From contig UQQO01000137.1 in the NCBI GenBank assembly GCA_900543175.1, forward strand, positions 1 through 5,533: DNA of 5,533 nt, in the 5' to 3' direction. The DNA comes from an uncultured Fusobacterium sp. (lineage in GTDB: Bacteria; Fusobacteriota; Fusobacteriia; Fusobacteriales; Fusobacteriaceae). Both the position numbers and the translations under genes were made by a program. How positions within the stretch are numbered: position 1 is the stretch's first letter; each line of letters begins with the position of its first letter. Under the pieces are notes generated by a model, which saw only the letters and a program-made list of their open reading frames with translations, did not search any database and was not told the DNA's origin. Shown in pieces: positions 1 to 5,331 of the stretch.

Positions 1-50
1 AATATTTTTTTATTTTTTTGAATTTTAAAATCTATACTTTCCTAATTAAT

Positions 51-91
51 AAAAAGTGCTGAAAAGAATTTTTTCTTCTCAGCACTTTTTT
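51..91. terminator. Strong bidirectional intrinsic terminator
   Basis: The arms at 51-62 (AAAAAGTGCTGA) and 79-90 (TCAGCACTTTTT) are perfect 12-bp reverse complements. After a single A63/C78 mismatch the stem continues for five more pairs (64-68 with 73-77), closed by a TTTT loop at 69-72. The base of the stem is A-rich on the left and T-rich on the right, so transcripts from either strand would end in a U tract. It lies downstream of the leftward rep region. If the molecule is circular it is also downstream of the rightward parAB operon, which fits two converging operons sharing one terminator. The structure is read directly; its use by both operons is inferred. Confidence 0.87.
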
Positions 92-187
92 AGTATCGCT
101 TCTTGGTCACAATAATATAAATGGAGTGCTTCAATCATACTCTTAATTTGAATAGTTTTCAAGAAAAAACACTAGAAAATAAATCTA

Positions 188-364
188 TTATTCAATTACT
201 CCTTCATAATCTTCTATTTTAAGATTTTCTATTTCGTCTAATGAATATTTATTTATTGTGCAATAGAATTTTCCATTTTTCAATTTAACCAAAACAATTT
301 TATAGCCACCTTGTAAGCTATGAATACAAAGTGGTTCTCCATATTTTTTTAATAATGTATTCAT
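188..364 (-). CDS. Small hypothetical protein, 58 aa
   Basis: An ATG at 364 opens a 58-codon frame that ends with TAA at 188-190. The peptide begins MNTLLKKYGEPLCIHSLQGG, has a middle stretch rich in beta-branched and lysine residues (YKIVLVKLKNGKFYCTINKY, residues 21-40) and an acidic tail (SLDEIENLKIEDYEGVIE, 41-58). The alternating hydrophobic middle suggests a small beta-sheet domain; there is no signal peptide or membrane segment. I do not recognise the family. It lies 194 bp beyond the rep stop on the same strand and before the terminator at 51-91, so it could be transcribed with rep. Against it, no Shine-Dalgarno is visible before the ATG and an in-frame TAA sits just upstream (TAA ATC ATG). 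It may therefore be the 3' part of a broken gene whose upstream portion lies in another frame at 365-435. Confidence 0.42.
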   Translation of the reverse strand: MNTLLKKYGEPLCIHSLQGGYKIVLVKLKNGKFYCTINKYSLDEIENLKIEDYEGVIE

Positions 365-558
365 GATTTAAAAAATCTAAAACATTTTGCTTTAATTCTT
401 TTTTAAATTTCTATTATTCTTTCCTTATTATCCATTTTATATCACCAATTTCTTCTGTTTGATATATTAAAATAATGAATTTTAGCCTTATCGTTTTTAT
501 TATTTTTTTCATGTGCATCGGGTTCACTTTTGGTTGAACCTTTTGTATTAAAACAGAA
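365..558 (-). other. Gap with broken short reading frames downstream of rep
   Basis: No intact gene is convincing here, but three overlapping minus-strand frames look protein-like. First, the rep frame stays open for 38 codons past its TAG stop (558 to 442), giving a Lys/Asn-rich peptide. Second, an ATG at 518 opens 34 codons (to 414) that include IYQTEEIGDIKWIIRKE. Third, an ATG at 435, with a weak GGTGAT upstream, gives MDNKERIIEI and then stops. The next frame over continues with KKELKQNVLDFLNHEY across A and T homopolymer runs. This could be a small gene decayed by frameshifts, joining the 58-aa ORF at 188-364, or simply chance in AT-rich DNA. There is no terminator hairpin directly after rep. 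Confidence 0.25.
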
Positions 559-2625
559 CTATAATTTATCTAATTCTATTTGTATAAGCTCTTCTAACTT
601 CTTTCTAGTAAGTTTATTTCTCATTGCTAGTGGCAAAATTACCTTAGCAATATCTTTCTTTATATTATTCATAGCTTCTTCATCTAAATCTAATAGATCA
701 GCATATAAAGCTATAGCATTATTGATATAAGTTTTAACTTCTTTGATTTCTACATAATCATCTAATGACTCTTCTATAACTTCAACTTTAACAGGTTCTG
801 ATTTAACTTCTTTTTCTTCTAGAGGAATCTCAATTATTTCTTCAACCTTTTTTTCTTTTAGCGGTTCTTTGAATACCTCTTTAACTGCTTCCTCATTAGA
901 TAACTGTTTAGTGCTGAAAAGAGCTTGTTGAATATCATCAGTTGTTATTTTTACTTCTTTTTTCTTACTTTCTAACTTTTTCATTAAAAAATCCATTTTA
1001 GATTCTTCTCCAGATGTCTCATCCTTTTTCTTTTCGAAGAATTTTTTATCAACTAACCATTGAGCTAAATATTTATTAGGCTCTTTTCTAAAGTTAGATT
1101 CTATACCAAGTCTAATATTTTCTTTCATATCATCATTGACCTTACCACTAAATTGTAAGGTAGTTTCAATGCTATCCTCTATAGCTTTTTTCATTATAGA
1201 CAATTGTTTTTTTTCATCTAGTTCCATAAATTTGTTAAAAGCTACTTCAGTAGAAATAGGTTTAGACTTTTCTTCTTTAGCAGCACCTAATTGATCTAAC
1301 ACAATTTGCTTGGGTAATTCTACTTCTATTTTAGAACCATAATTAAACTCTATAGCTTTATCTAAGAATGATTTTGGCTTAGTCTTCGCATTGATTTTAG
1401 TATATTCTATGGCTTGTAATATTCTTTTTAATCCATAAGTAGCTATAGCATCTTTTATTAAATATGAAATAGTTTTTAATCTTCTTAGATTATATGGAAG
1501 TTTTGATATAGCATATTCTATTTCTCCTTCTGAAACTTTATGCTTTTTTAAAATCTCTGATTTTTTTATTCTAGCTTCTTCTAACTCATCATGTTGAGAT
1601 ATAACAATTTCTCCAAAAGCATTTTTATCTTCCATAAAATTATTTTGCTTAATCTTATTATGCTCTTCTGTGAAGTAAAATTCAAAATAAGCTGTATTCC
1701 ATGTTCCTTCTTTTACAAATTTATAATTTTCTATTAATTTTTTTTCAAGTAATACTTTTGCTGCCTCTTCCAAGCTTTTTTTATTTCTTAAATAATTCTT
1801 TTTATAAAGTTTAATTCCTATTCTCCCTGCTAATTTTAAAAAGTTTTCTTTATACATCAAGTTATACATTCTTGCTTTAGTTATAAGCATATATAAATCT
1901 AATGCCATTCCATTACTTCTTAATCCTAATAATTGAGAAGATGAATATACTAAATATCCTTTACTCATAATATTCTGGTAAAAATAGTTACCAAAACTTA
2001 TTACAAATACTTCTTTTAATCTGCTATCTTTGAAATATTCCTCTTGGAAGTTTCTTCTTTCTTCAGACATTTCGGAATACTTTTCTATATCATTTTTACT
2101 TACTTTAGTTATGATCTGTACTTCTAAAATCTTTGTGATTATTTTAGAGTTTATGAGATTTTTCTCTTTACTTGAATACAATGTATTATTAAAGACATAG
2201 CTTGTCTTACCAAGTCTTTCTAAAGCAACTCTAACTTTTTTATATAGAGATCTTTGAGAAGCTATTGAAACTTCCATATTATTTAATATTTCGCTTGCAG
2301 TAGTCACAAATGTATTTTTATAGCCATTCTGCTTTATTATTTTGCTCAAAGCAATAAAAACTGCTTTTTCAAATTCTCCAGGAACAACTTCATCTGCTGC
2401 TGGAATAATCTCAATAGTTTTATTCCTATTATCATTTATAACAAAACGTACTCTTACGTTTGGTTTTATTCTTCTATTTTTGGTAAACAACGGATACTCT
2501 ATAATATTCATATCCATTCTTACTAATCCATTTTCTAATTCTGGAACATATATAGTTTGTTCAATTACCTTTTTATTGCTACTATCCTCATCTGCATCAG
2601 TAATAACTTCTATTTCGTTATCCAT
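559..2625 (-). CDS. rep: Plasmid replication initiator protein (RepA/RPA-like), 688 aa
   Basis: Probable origin-binding initiator that recognises the adjacent iterons and recruits the host replisome. The first 330 residues look like plasmid RepA initiators of the 'replication initiator protein A' type: NIIEYPLF at 40-47, a strand-rich segment ending IEIIP, VPGEFEKAVFIALSKI at 81-96, and a likely winged-helix around 107-143 (TTASEILNNM, then KKVRVALERLGKTSY). A second helical part spans about 225-300 (YSSSQLLGLRSNGMALDLYM, then AAKVLLEKKLIENYKF). Residues 365-430 are helical and end TKPKSFLDKAIEFNYG, like the xPxxFLxxAIxxxxG motif of DnaD-like replication modules. Residues 530-625 are a Lys/Glu-rich low-complexity linker, and 626-688 form a helical C-terminal tail. 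At 688 aa it is long for a plasmid initiator. The ATG at 2625 is supported by AAAGGGG five bases upstream and a promoter further up; the stop is TAG. The initiator role is well supported by context; the exact family is an assignment from memory of motifs. Confidence 0.85.
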   Translation of the reverse strand: MDNEIEVITDADEDSSNKKVIEQTIYVPELENGLVRMDMNIIEYPLFTKNRRIKPNVRVRFVINDNRNKTIEIIPAADEVVPGEFEKAVFIALSKIIKQNGYKNTFVTTASEILNNMEVSIASQRSLYKKVRVALERLGKTSYVFNNTLYSSKEKNLINSKIITKILEVQIITKVSKNDIEKYSEMSEERRNFQEEYFKDSRLKEVFVISFGNYFYQNIMSKGYLVYSSSQLLGLRSNGMALDLYMLITKARMYNLMYKENFLKLAGRIGIKLYKKNYLRNKKSLEEAAKVLLEKKLIENYKFVKEGTWNTAYFEFYFTEEHNKIKQNNFMEDKNAFGEIVISQHDELEEARIKKSEILKKHKVSEGEIEYAISKLPYNLRRLKTISYLIKDAIATYGLKRILQAIEYTKINAKTKPKSFLDKAIEFNYGSKIEVELPKQIVLDQLGAAKEEKSKPISTEVAFNKFMELDEKKQLSIMKKAIEDSIETTLQFSGKVNDDMKENIRLGIESNFRKEPNKYLAQWLVDKKFFEKKKDETSGEESKMDFLMKKLESKKKEVKITTDDIQQALFSTKQLSNEEAVKEVFKEPLKEKKVEEIIEIPLEEKEVKSEPVKVEVIEESLDDYVEIKEVKTYINNAIALYADLLDLDEEAMNNIKKDIAKVILPLAMRNKLTRKKLEELIQIELDKL

Positions 2626-2630
2626 TGTTA

Positions 2631-2637
2631 CCCCTTT
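2631..2637 (-). promoter_or_regulatory. Ribosome binding site of rep
   Basis: Read on the minus strand, AAAGGGG ends five bases (TAACA) before the ATG at 2625. It is the only G-rich run in the 5' leader and fixes the rep start. Confidence 0.75.
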
Positions 2638-2679
2638 CTTTTTTTATTTTTTATATATGTTTTTTATATTTAGTATGTT

Positions 2680-2707
2680 ATAATAGAGCCGTAACTAATA
2701 ATGTCAA
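2680..2707 (-). promoter_or_regulatory. rep promoter (sigma-70 type)
   Basis: On the minus strand a perfect -35 TTGACA (2702-2707) is followed by a 16-bp spacer and a -10 TATTAT (2680-2685, one mismatch to TATAAT). Transcription would start near 2673, giving a leader of about 48 nt before the rep ATG. The -35 lies inside the first 25-bp repeat and its neighbouring AGCATTTT box abuts it, so a protein bound there would block RNA polymerase. This suggests autoregulation by Rep (inference). Confidence 0.75.
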
Positions 2708-2740
2708 AATGCTTACCGTAACTAATAATGTTAAAATGCT
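2689..2740 (+). repeat. Two 25-bp direct repeats overlapping the rep promoter (putative operator)
   Basis: Copies at 2689-2713 and 2716-2740 run from CCGTAACTAATAATG to AAAATGCT and differ at one base (C/T). They start 27 bp apart. The first copy contains the rep -35 (TTGACA on the minus strand). The single difference turns the equivalent hexamer in the second copy into TTAACA, which has no -10 at the right distance. Both end in AAAATGCT, the same box that follows iterons in the origin array. The likely role is an operator for rep autorepression and possibly part of the origin. Confidence 0.75.
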
Positions 2741-2827
2741 ATTTAAGTATAACAGTTTTTTCAGATTTTTTCAAACAAAAAAACAAATGTATCTATATTG
2801 AAAAATAAAATTAGTTTATATTCAAAA
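2741..2827. other. AT-rich stretch, candidate DNA unwinding element
   Basis: The stretch is almost all A/T between the promoter repeats and the first iteron. It contains adjacent near-repeats CAGTTTTTT (2753-2761) and CAGATTTTTT (2762-2771), then A-rich runs. Position next to an iteron array and T-tract repeats are typical of the melting region of iteron origins. The whole window is AT-rich, so composition alone is weak evidence. Confidence 0.4.
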
Positions 2828-2891
2828 TACTCTTATTGAATGCGAGCACATATAAACTCCAGTATAAATATACTCGTATTTGATGCGACCC

Positions 2892-3121
2892 AAATATGCT
2901 ATAGCATATAAGAAAGCATTTTAGATTACATTATTAGATGCGGCTTTTATGCTTTTTACTAATATACTCGTATTTGATGAGTGTAAAATATGCTTTTTTA
3001 TATAAGATACTCATATTAGATGAGTCTAAAAAATGCTATAATAATAAAAATACTCGTATTAGGTGAGTATGAAAAATGCTATTTTATAGTTACTCGTATT
3101 TGATGAGACCATAAAAATGCT
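2892..3121 (+). repeat. AAAATGCT-type boxes interleaved with the iterons
   Basis: After five iterons a box ending in ATGCT follows with fixed phasing. The T of ATGCT lies 13 bp past the 17-mer for iterons starting at 2871, 2965, 3008 and 3051, and 14 bp past it for 3091 (box ends at 2900, 2994, 3037, 3080, 3121). A further copy ends at 2953, 11 bp after the degenerate iteron. An inverted copy, AGCATTTT, is at 2915-2922. The same AAAATGCT ends both promoter repeats (2706-2713 and 2733-2740). The iterons from 3137 onward lack it. This is either the second half of a 30-bp bipartite Rep site or the site of another protein. Confidence 0.65.
2894..2909. repeat. 16-bp perfect palindrome in the origin
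   Basis: ATATGCTATAGCATAT is its own reverse complement and consists of two head-to-head ATGCT boxes. It follows the iteron at 2871-2887. It could bind a dimer, such as an autorepressing form of Rep; that role is inferred. Confidence 0.55.
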
Positions 3122-3202
3122 GCCTAAAAAGCACGATACTCGTATTAGATGAGCTAGATACTCGTACTTGATGCTCTAAATACTCGTATTAGATGAGTAA
3201 AA

Positions 3203-3249
3203 ATACTCGTATTAGATGCGACTGGGGTAGCCGCACCTCGTATGAGTAT
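3203..3249. repeat. Imperfect hairpin from last iteron and an inverted degenerate iteron
   Basis: Positions 3203-3220 (last iteron) pair with 3232-3249 in 16 of 18 positions, counting two G-T pairs. The 11-base loop is ACTGGGGTAGC, unusually G-rich for this DNA. The right arm, CGCACCTCGTATGAGTA (3232-3248), is a degenerate iteron in reverse orientation. The structure marks the right boundary of the array and could extrude as a cruciform, act as a single-strand priming signal, or terminate transcription. No long T tract follows, so a terminator is the weakest option. Confidence 0.6.
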
Positions 3250-3289
3250 TTAGGTCAATGAAATCAAGGGCTCATTTTCAAAAAACAAC

Positions 3290-3303
3290 GATAGCATGCT
3301 GTC
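3290..3303. repeat. Near-palindrome GATAGCATGCTGTC
   Basis: Twelve of 14 positions are symmetrical around a perfect AGCATGCT core, which is two overlapping inverted copies of the ATGCT box found in the origin. It sits 41 bp right of the iteron hairpin and upstream of parA, so it is a candidate operator or centromere half-site. The role is inferred. Confidence 0.4.
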
Positions 3304-3347
3304 ATACAATATAAACAGTGAACCTTAAACTATAGAGAAATATATAC

Positions 3348-3361
3348 ATATACATGTATAT
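3348..3361. repeat. 14-bp perfect palindrome upstream of parA
   Basis: ATATACATGTATAT is perfectly self-complementary and lies 124 bp before the parA start. It could be an operator for ParA/ParB autoregulation or parS. Because it is nearly all A/T, a palindrome of this size could arise by chance. Confidence 0.35.
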
Positions 3362-3376
3362 TATATCAAACTACTT

Positions 3377-3385
3377 TTATCCAAA
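3377..3385 (+). promoter_or_regulatory. Possible DnaA box
   Basis: TTATCCAAA matches the DnaA consensus TTATCCACA at 8 of 9 positions. It lies in AT-rich DNA to the right of the iterons, where host DnaA often assists iteron origins. It is a single copy, so chance is possible. Confidence 0.3.
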
Positions 3386-3470
3386 TAGATAAGTTTAAAT
3401 TTATTATTTAATTATGGATTTTATAAAGATACTTATAGAGTAAATGATTAAATAATAAAATATCATTGTT

Positions 3471-3476
3471 AGGAGG
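3471..3476 (+). promoter_or_regulatory. Ribosome binding site of parA
   Basis: A perfect AGGAGG sits 8 bases before the ATG at 3485 and fixes the parA start. Confidence 0.85.
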
Positions 3477-3484
3477 AATAACTA

Positions 3485-4381
3485 ATGGCTTTACCTAAAA
3501 AAAAGAAACTTTTATTAAAAGAGAAAACTATAAATACTAATAAAGTTCCTATAATCATTTCATTTGGTCAAAAAGGTGGGACAGGGAAAACAGAATTTTC
3601 TAGAACATTAGCATATTATTTTTCAGAGATAAAAAATGAAAAAGTTTTATGTATTGATGCTGATGCTCAAGGTAACTTTACTATGGCATTTAATGCAATT
3701 AACTTAGATAAACCTTCTCTTTTTGAATTAGTAGTAGGACAAGAATATTTTAAAATACCTATAAGAGACGAAAATAATAATATTATAGGATACGAAAATG
3801 TTCCTATGGAAGTAACAGTTAATAATACTATTGTTCATGTTAATGAAAATATAGATTTGATTCCTGCTGACATTAGAATGTGTATCTTAGCATTTAAAAC
3901 AATATCATTTAAAGATTCTTTACTAAAAAAAATATTAGATCAAATAGATATGTCACAATATTCTGCTGTTATCATAGACTTAGGAGCGGGATTTGGAGAT
4001 ATGCATGTAGCTTCTCTTGCTATAGCTAATTATATAGTTATGCCTATTCAACTTGAACCTAATGCCGTTGATGGAGCAGTACAAATGCCATATATTATAG
4101 ACTTAGCTAGAAAGCATTTAAATAACCCTGATTTAGATATATCAGCAGTAATTGGTACTTTATATACCCCTAATAGAAATATCCAAAAAGAAAGCATAAA
4201 AAAGCTAGAAGAATTCTTTGGAGATCAATTTTTAGGATTGATTAGTAGAAGTACTACTGTTATAGAATCTAATACAGCTAAAAAATCAATATTTGCATAT
4301 TCACCTAGTTCTAAATCAGCAAAAGAATTTACTGAAATATGTGAAAAAATATATCAAGAAATCAAAAATAAGGAGATATAA
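3485..4381 (+). CDS. parA: ParA partition ATPase, 298 aa
   Basis: Cytoplasmic Walker-type ATPase that binds nucleoid DNA as an ATP dimer and positions plasmid-ParB complexes for segregation. Visible motifs are the deviant Walker A KGGTGKT at 30-36 with the signature lysine K30, the switch region CIDADAQGN at 56-64, and Walker B AVIIDLGAG at 161-169 with D165. ENIDLIPADI at 121-130 and the C-terminal SPSSKSAKEF at 273-282 are also typical of the family. The first 20 residues are Lys-rich, with no N-terminal helix-turn-helix of the long type Ia ParAs, so it is closer to the short Soj-like or type Ib form, although longer than the roughly 200-250 aa usual there. DLGAG replaces the common DTPPS-type sequence after Walker B and recalls MinD/FleN-like ATPases. 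The gene opens the par operon; parB follows 2 nt after its stop. Confidence 0.93.
   Translation: MALPKKKKLLLKEKTINTNKVPIIISFGQKGGTGKTEFSRTLAYYFSEIKNEKVLCIDADAQGNFTMAFNAINLDKPSLFELVVGQEYFKIPIRDENNNIIGYENVPMEVTVNNTIVHVNENIDLIPADIRMCILAFKTISFKDSLLKKILDQIDMSQYSAVIIDLGAGFGDMHVASLAIANYIVMPIQLEPNAVDGAVQMPYIIDLARKHLNNPDLDISAVIGTLYTPNRNIQKESIKKLEEFFGDQFLGLISRSTTVIESNTAKKSIFAYSPSSKSAKEFTEICEKIYQEIKNKEI
4370..4376 (+). promoter_or_regulatory. Ribosome binding site of parB inside the end of parA
   Basis: AAGGAGA lies in the last codons of parA, 7 bases before the parB ATG at 4384. This arrangement implies co-transcription and probably coupled translation. Confidence 0.8.
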
Positions 4382-4383
4382 AA

Positions 4384-5331
4384 ATGAGTCAAAAACCAAA
4401 CGAAGCAATGAACGACATAAGCATGAACAAATATAACGGAGCTTTTGACGGAATTGATATTCCTACGAACAATAATAAAAATTTTAATGAACAAAATATA
4501 AATGAATACAATATAAGTAATATTGAGGGAGCTGTTCAAGTTCAACTAACTCACAATATTATAGATAATATTGATTTTGAAGATAGAACTTTTATATTAA
4601 GAGATATAGATTTCCAAAAATATCTTGAAGATGAAAACATTAAAGCTTTATCTAATTCTATATATTCAGTAGGTTTAATTAATCCTGTTTATATCCAAAA
4701 AAGAAATGATGGAAAATATAGAATAATTTCAGGTTTTAGAAGATTAACAGCTATATATTCAGGAATCATAACTTCAGGAAGTGAGTATGAATTCGATGGA
4801 GAAGTGATTATAGTTCCAGAAGTATATACTAAAGAAGATTTAGATACTTTCCAAGTAAATGAAAATACTCATAGAGAAAATTTAAAACCTTTAGAATTAG
4901 CTCAAAGAATATACGATGCTTCAGAAAATTATTCTATTCCTATTGAAGAGATAGGAGAGCAGTATAATTTAGGAACAAGACAAATACTTAAACTTAAAGG
5001 TATTTTAAATTATCCTACACCTCTTAAAGAAAAAGTAAATGAAATAGGAGTTTCTTCTTCTGATCTGATTAATAGAATTATAAAATATAAAAAATTAACT
5101 GAAGAAAATAACCTAGAAGAAATAAAAACTTTAGTAGATGAATTAAAAGATTTTAGTAAATCTGAATTAGAAAAATATCTAAAAGAATTAAAAGCTAAAA
5201 AAAATAAACAAAATATTGAAATAAAAAGCTCAGCTAAAGTTCATCAACTAAAAATAAATGCTCCTTTAACTATGAAAGAATTAGAAGATATTTGTAAATA
5301 TATTAATAATATAATAAATAATAAAAAATAA
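4384..5331 (+). CDS. parB: ParB partition protein, CTP-binding ParB/Spo0J family, 315 aa
   Basis: Centromere-binding partner of ParA; family members bind parS, load as CTP-dependent clamps and stimulate the ParA ATPase. Residues 1-60 are a polar Asn-rich arm, likely disordered, as in other ParBs whose N-terminus contacts ParA. The ParB/sulfiredoxin-like domain spans about 70-170: IKALSNSIYSVGLINPVYIQ (86-105), the arginine motif ISGFRRLTA (115-123) and ENTHRENLKPLELA (160-173), which fits the conserved ENxxR and PxE box. A helix-turn-helix lies around 183-211 (SIPIEEIGEQYNLGTRQILK). Residues 230-275 are charged and helical, probably coiled coil, and about 286-313 may form the C-terminal dimerisation part. 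The usual GERR is GFRR here. The start is fixed by the RBS at 4370-4376. A chromosomal-type parS is absent, so its site must be plasmid-specific, probably in 2828-3470. Confidence 0.93.
   Translation: MSQKPNEAMNDISMNKYNGAFDGIDIPTNNNKNFNEQNINEYNISNIEGAVQVQLTHNIIDNIDFEDRTFILRDIDFQKYLEDENIKALSNSIYSVGLINPVYIQKRNDGKYRIISGFRRLTAIYSGIITSGSEYEFDGEVIIVPEVYTKEDLDTFQVNENTHRENLKPLELAQRIYDASENYSIPIEEIGEQYNLGTRQILKLKGILNYPTPLKEKVNEIGVSSSDLINRIIKYKKLTEENNLEEIKTLVDELKDFSKSELEKYLKELKAKKNKQNIEIKSSAKVHQLKINAPLTMKELEDICKYINNIINNKK

Larger units (their letters stand above)
2828..3220 (+). repeat. Iteron array / plasmid replication origin
   Basis: The repeated unit is a 17-mer, consensus TACTCGTATTWGATGMG. Close copies start at 2871, 2965, 3008, 3051, 3091, 3137, 3159, 3181 and 3204. 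Degenerate direct copies lie at 2828-2844 and about 2926-2942. Start-to-start distances fall into two regimes: mostly 39-46 bp from 2828 to 3137 (43 exactly for 2828-2871, 2965-3008 and 3008-3051), with one 55-bp step from 2871 to 2926, then 22, 22 and 23 bp. These are close to four and two helical turns, so sites would face the same side of the DNA. Such iterons beside an initiator gene are the standard Rep binding sites of theta-replicating plasmids and usually also set copy number. A role as parS cannot be excluded because ParB also needs a site nearby. Confidence 0.9.
3250..3484 (+). promoter_or_regulatory. parAB leader / upstream control region
   Basis: This gene-free stretch between the origin and parA must hold the parAB promoter and may hold parS. 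No pair of good -35 and -10 boxes stands out. TATAAA at 3422-3427 with TTTATT at 3400-3405 (16-bp spacer) is the best weak candidate. It contains two palindromes (3290-3303, 3348-3361), a possible DnaA box (3377-3385) and, before the RBS, a small inverted repeat AATGAT/ATCATT (3443-3448, 3462-3467). The consensus chromosomal parS is not present. Confidence 0.5.

Noticed and set aside
79..138. Minus-strand 19-codon frame starting MIEALHLYYC and ending in the terminator stem
   Set aside because: It is too short, has no RBS, and its stop lies in the terminator hairpin; it may be a remnant but cannot be supported.
530..730. Plus-strand 66-codon ORF
   Set aside because: It lies mostly antisense within the rep 3' end, has no RBS, and its hydrophobic Ser/Ile/Leu-rich composition is what antisense of Lys/Glu-rich coding gives.
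2618..2626. DnaA box TTATCCATT
   Set aside because: It has only 7 of 9 matches and is explained by the rep start codons; a similar match at 427-435 is equally weak.
2342..2683. Plus-strand 113-codon ORF with membrane-like composition
   Set aside because: It is antisense to the well-supported rep start and runs across the rep promoter; the hydrophobicity is an antisense artefact.
2828..3220. CRISPR array
   Set aside because: The repeats are 17 bp with very short, variable, AT-rich gaps (5-6 bp in the compact half), are degenerate, and have no cas genes; they fit iterons beside an initiator gene.
3258..3314. Plus-strand 18-codon frame starting MKSRAHF
   Set aside because: It has no Shine-Dalgarno, is very short, and overlaps the likely control region and a palindrome.
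4354..4545. Minus-strand 63-codon ORF
   Set aside because: It is antisense to the parA/parB junction, with no RBS or promoter and a composition typical of a shadow frame.
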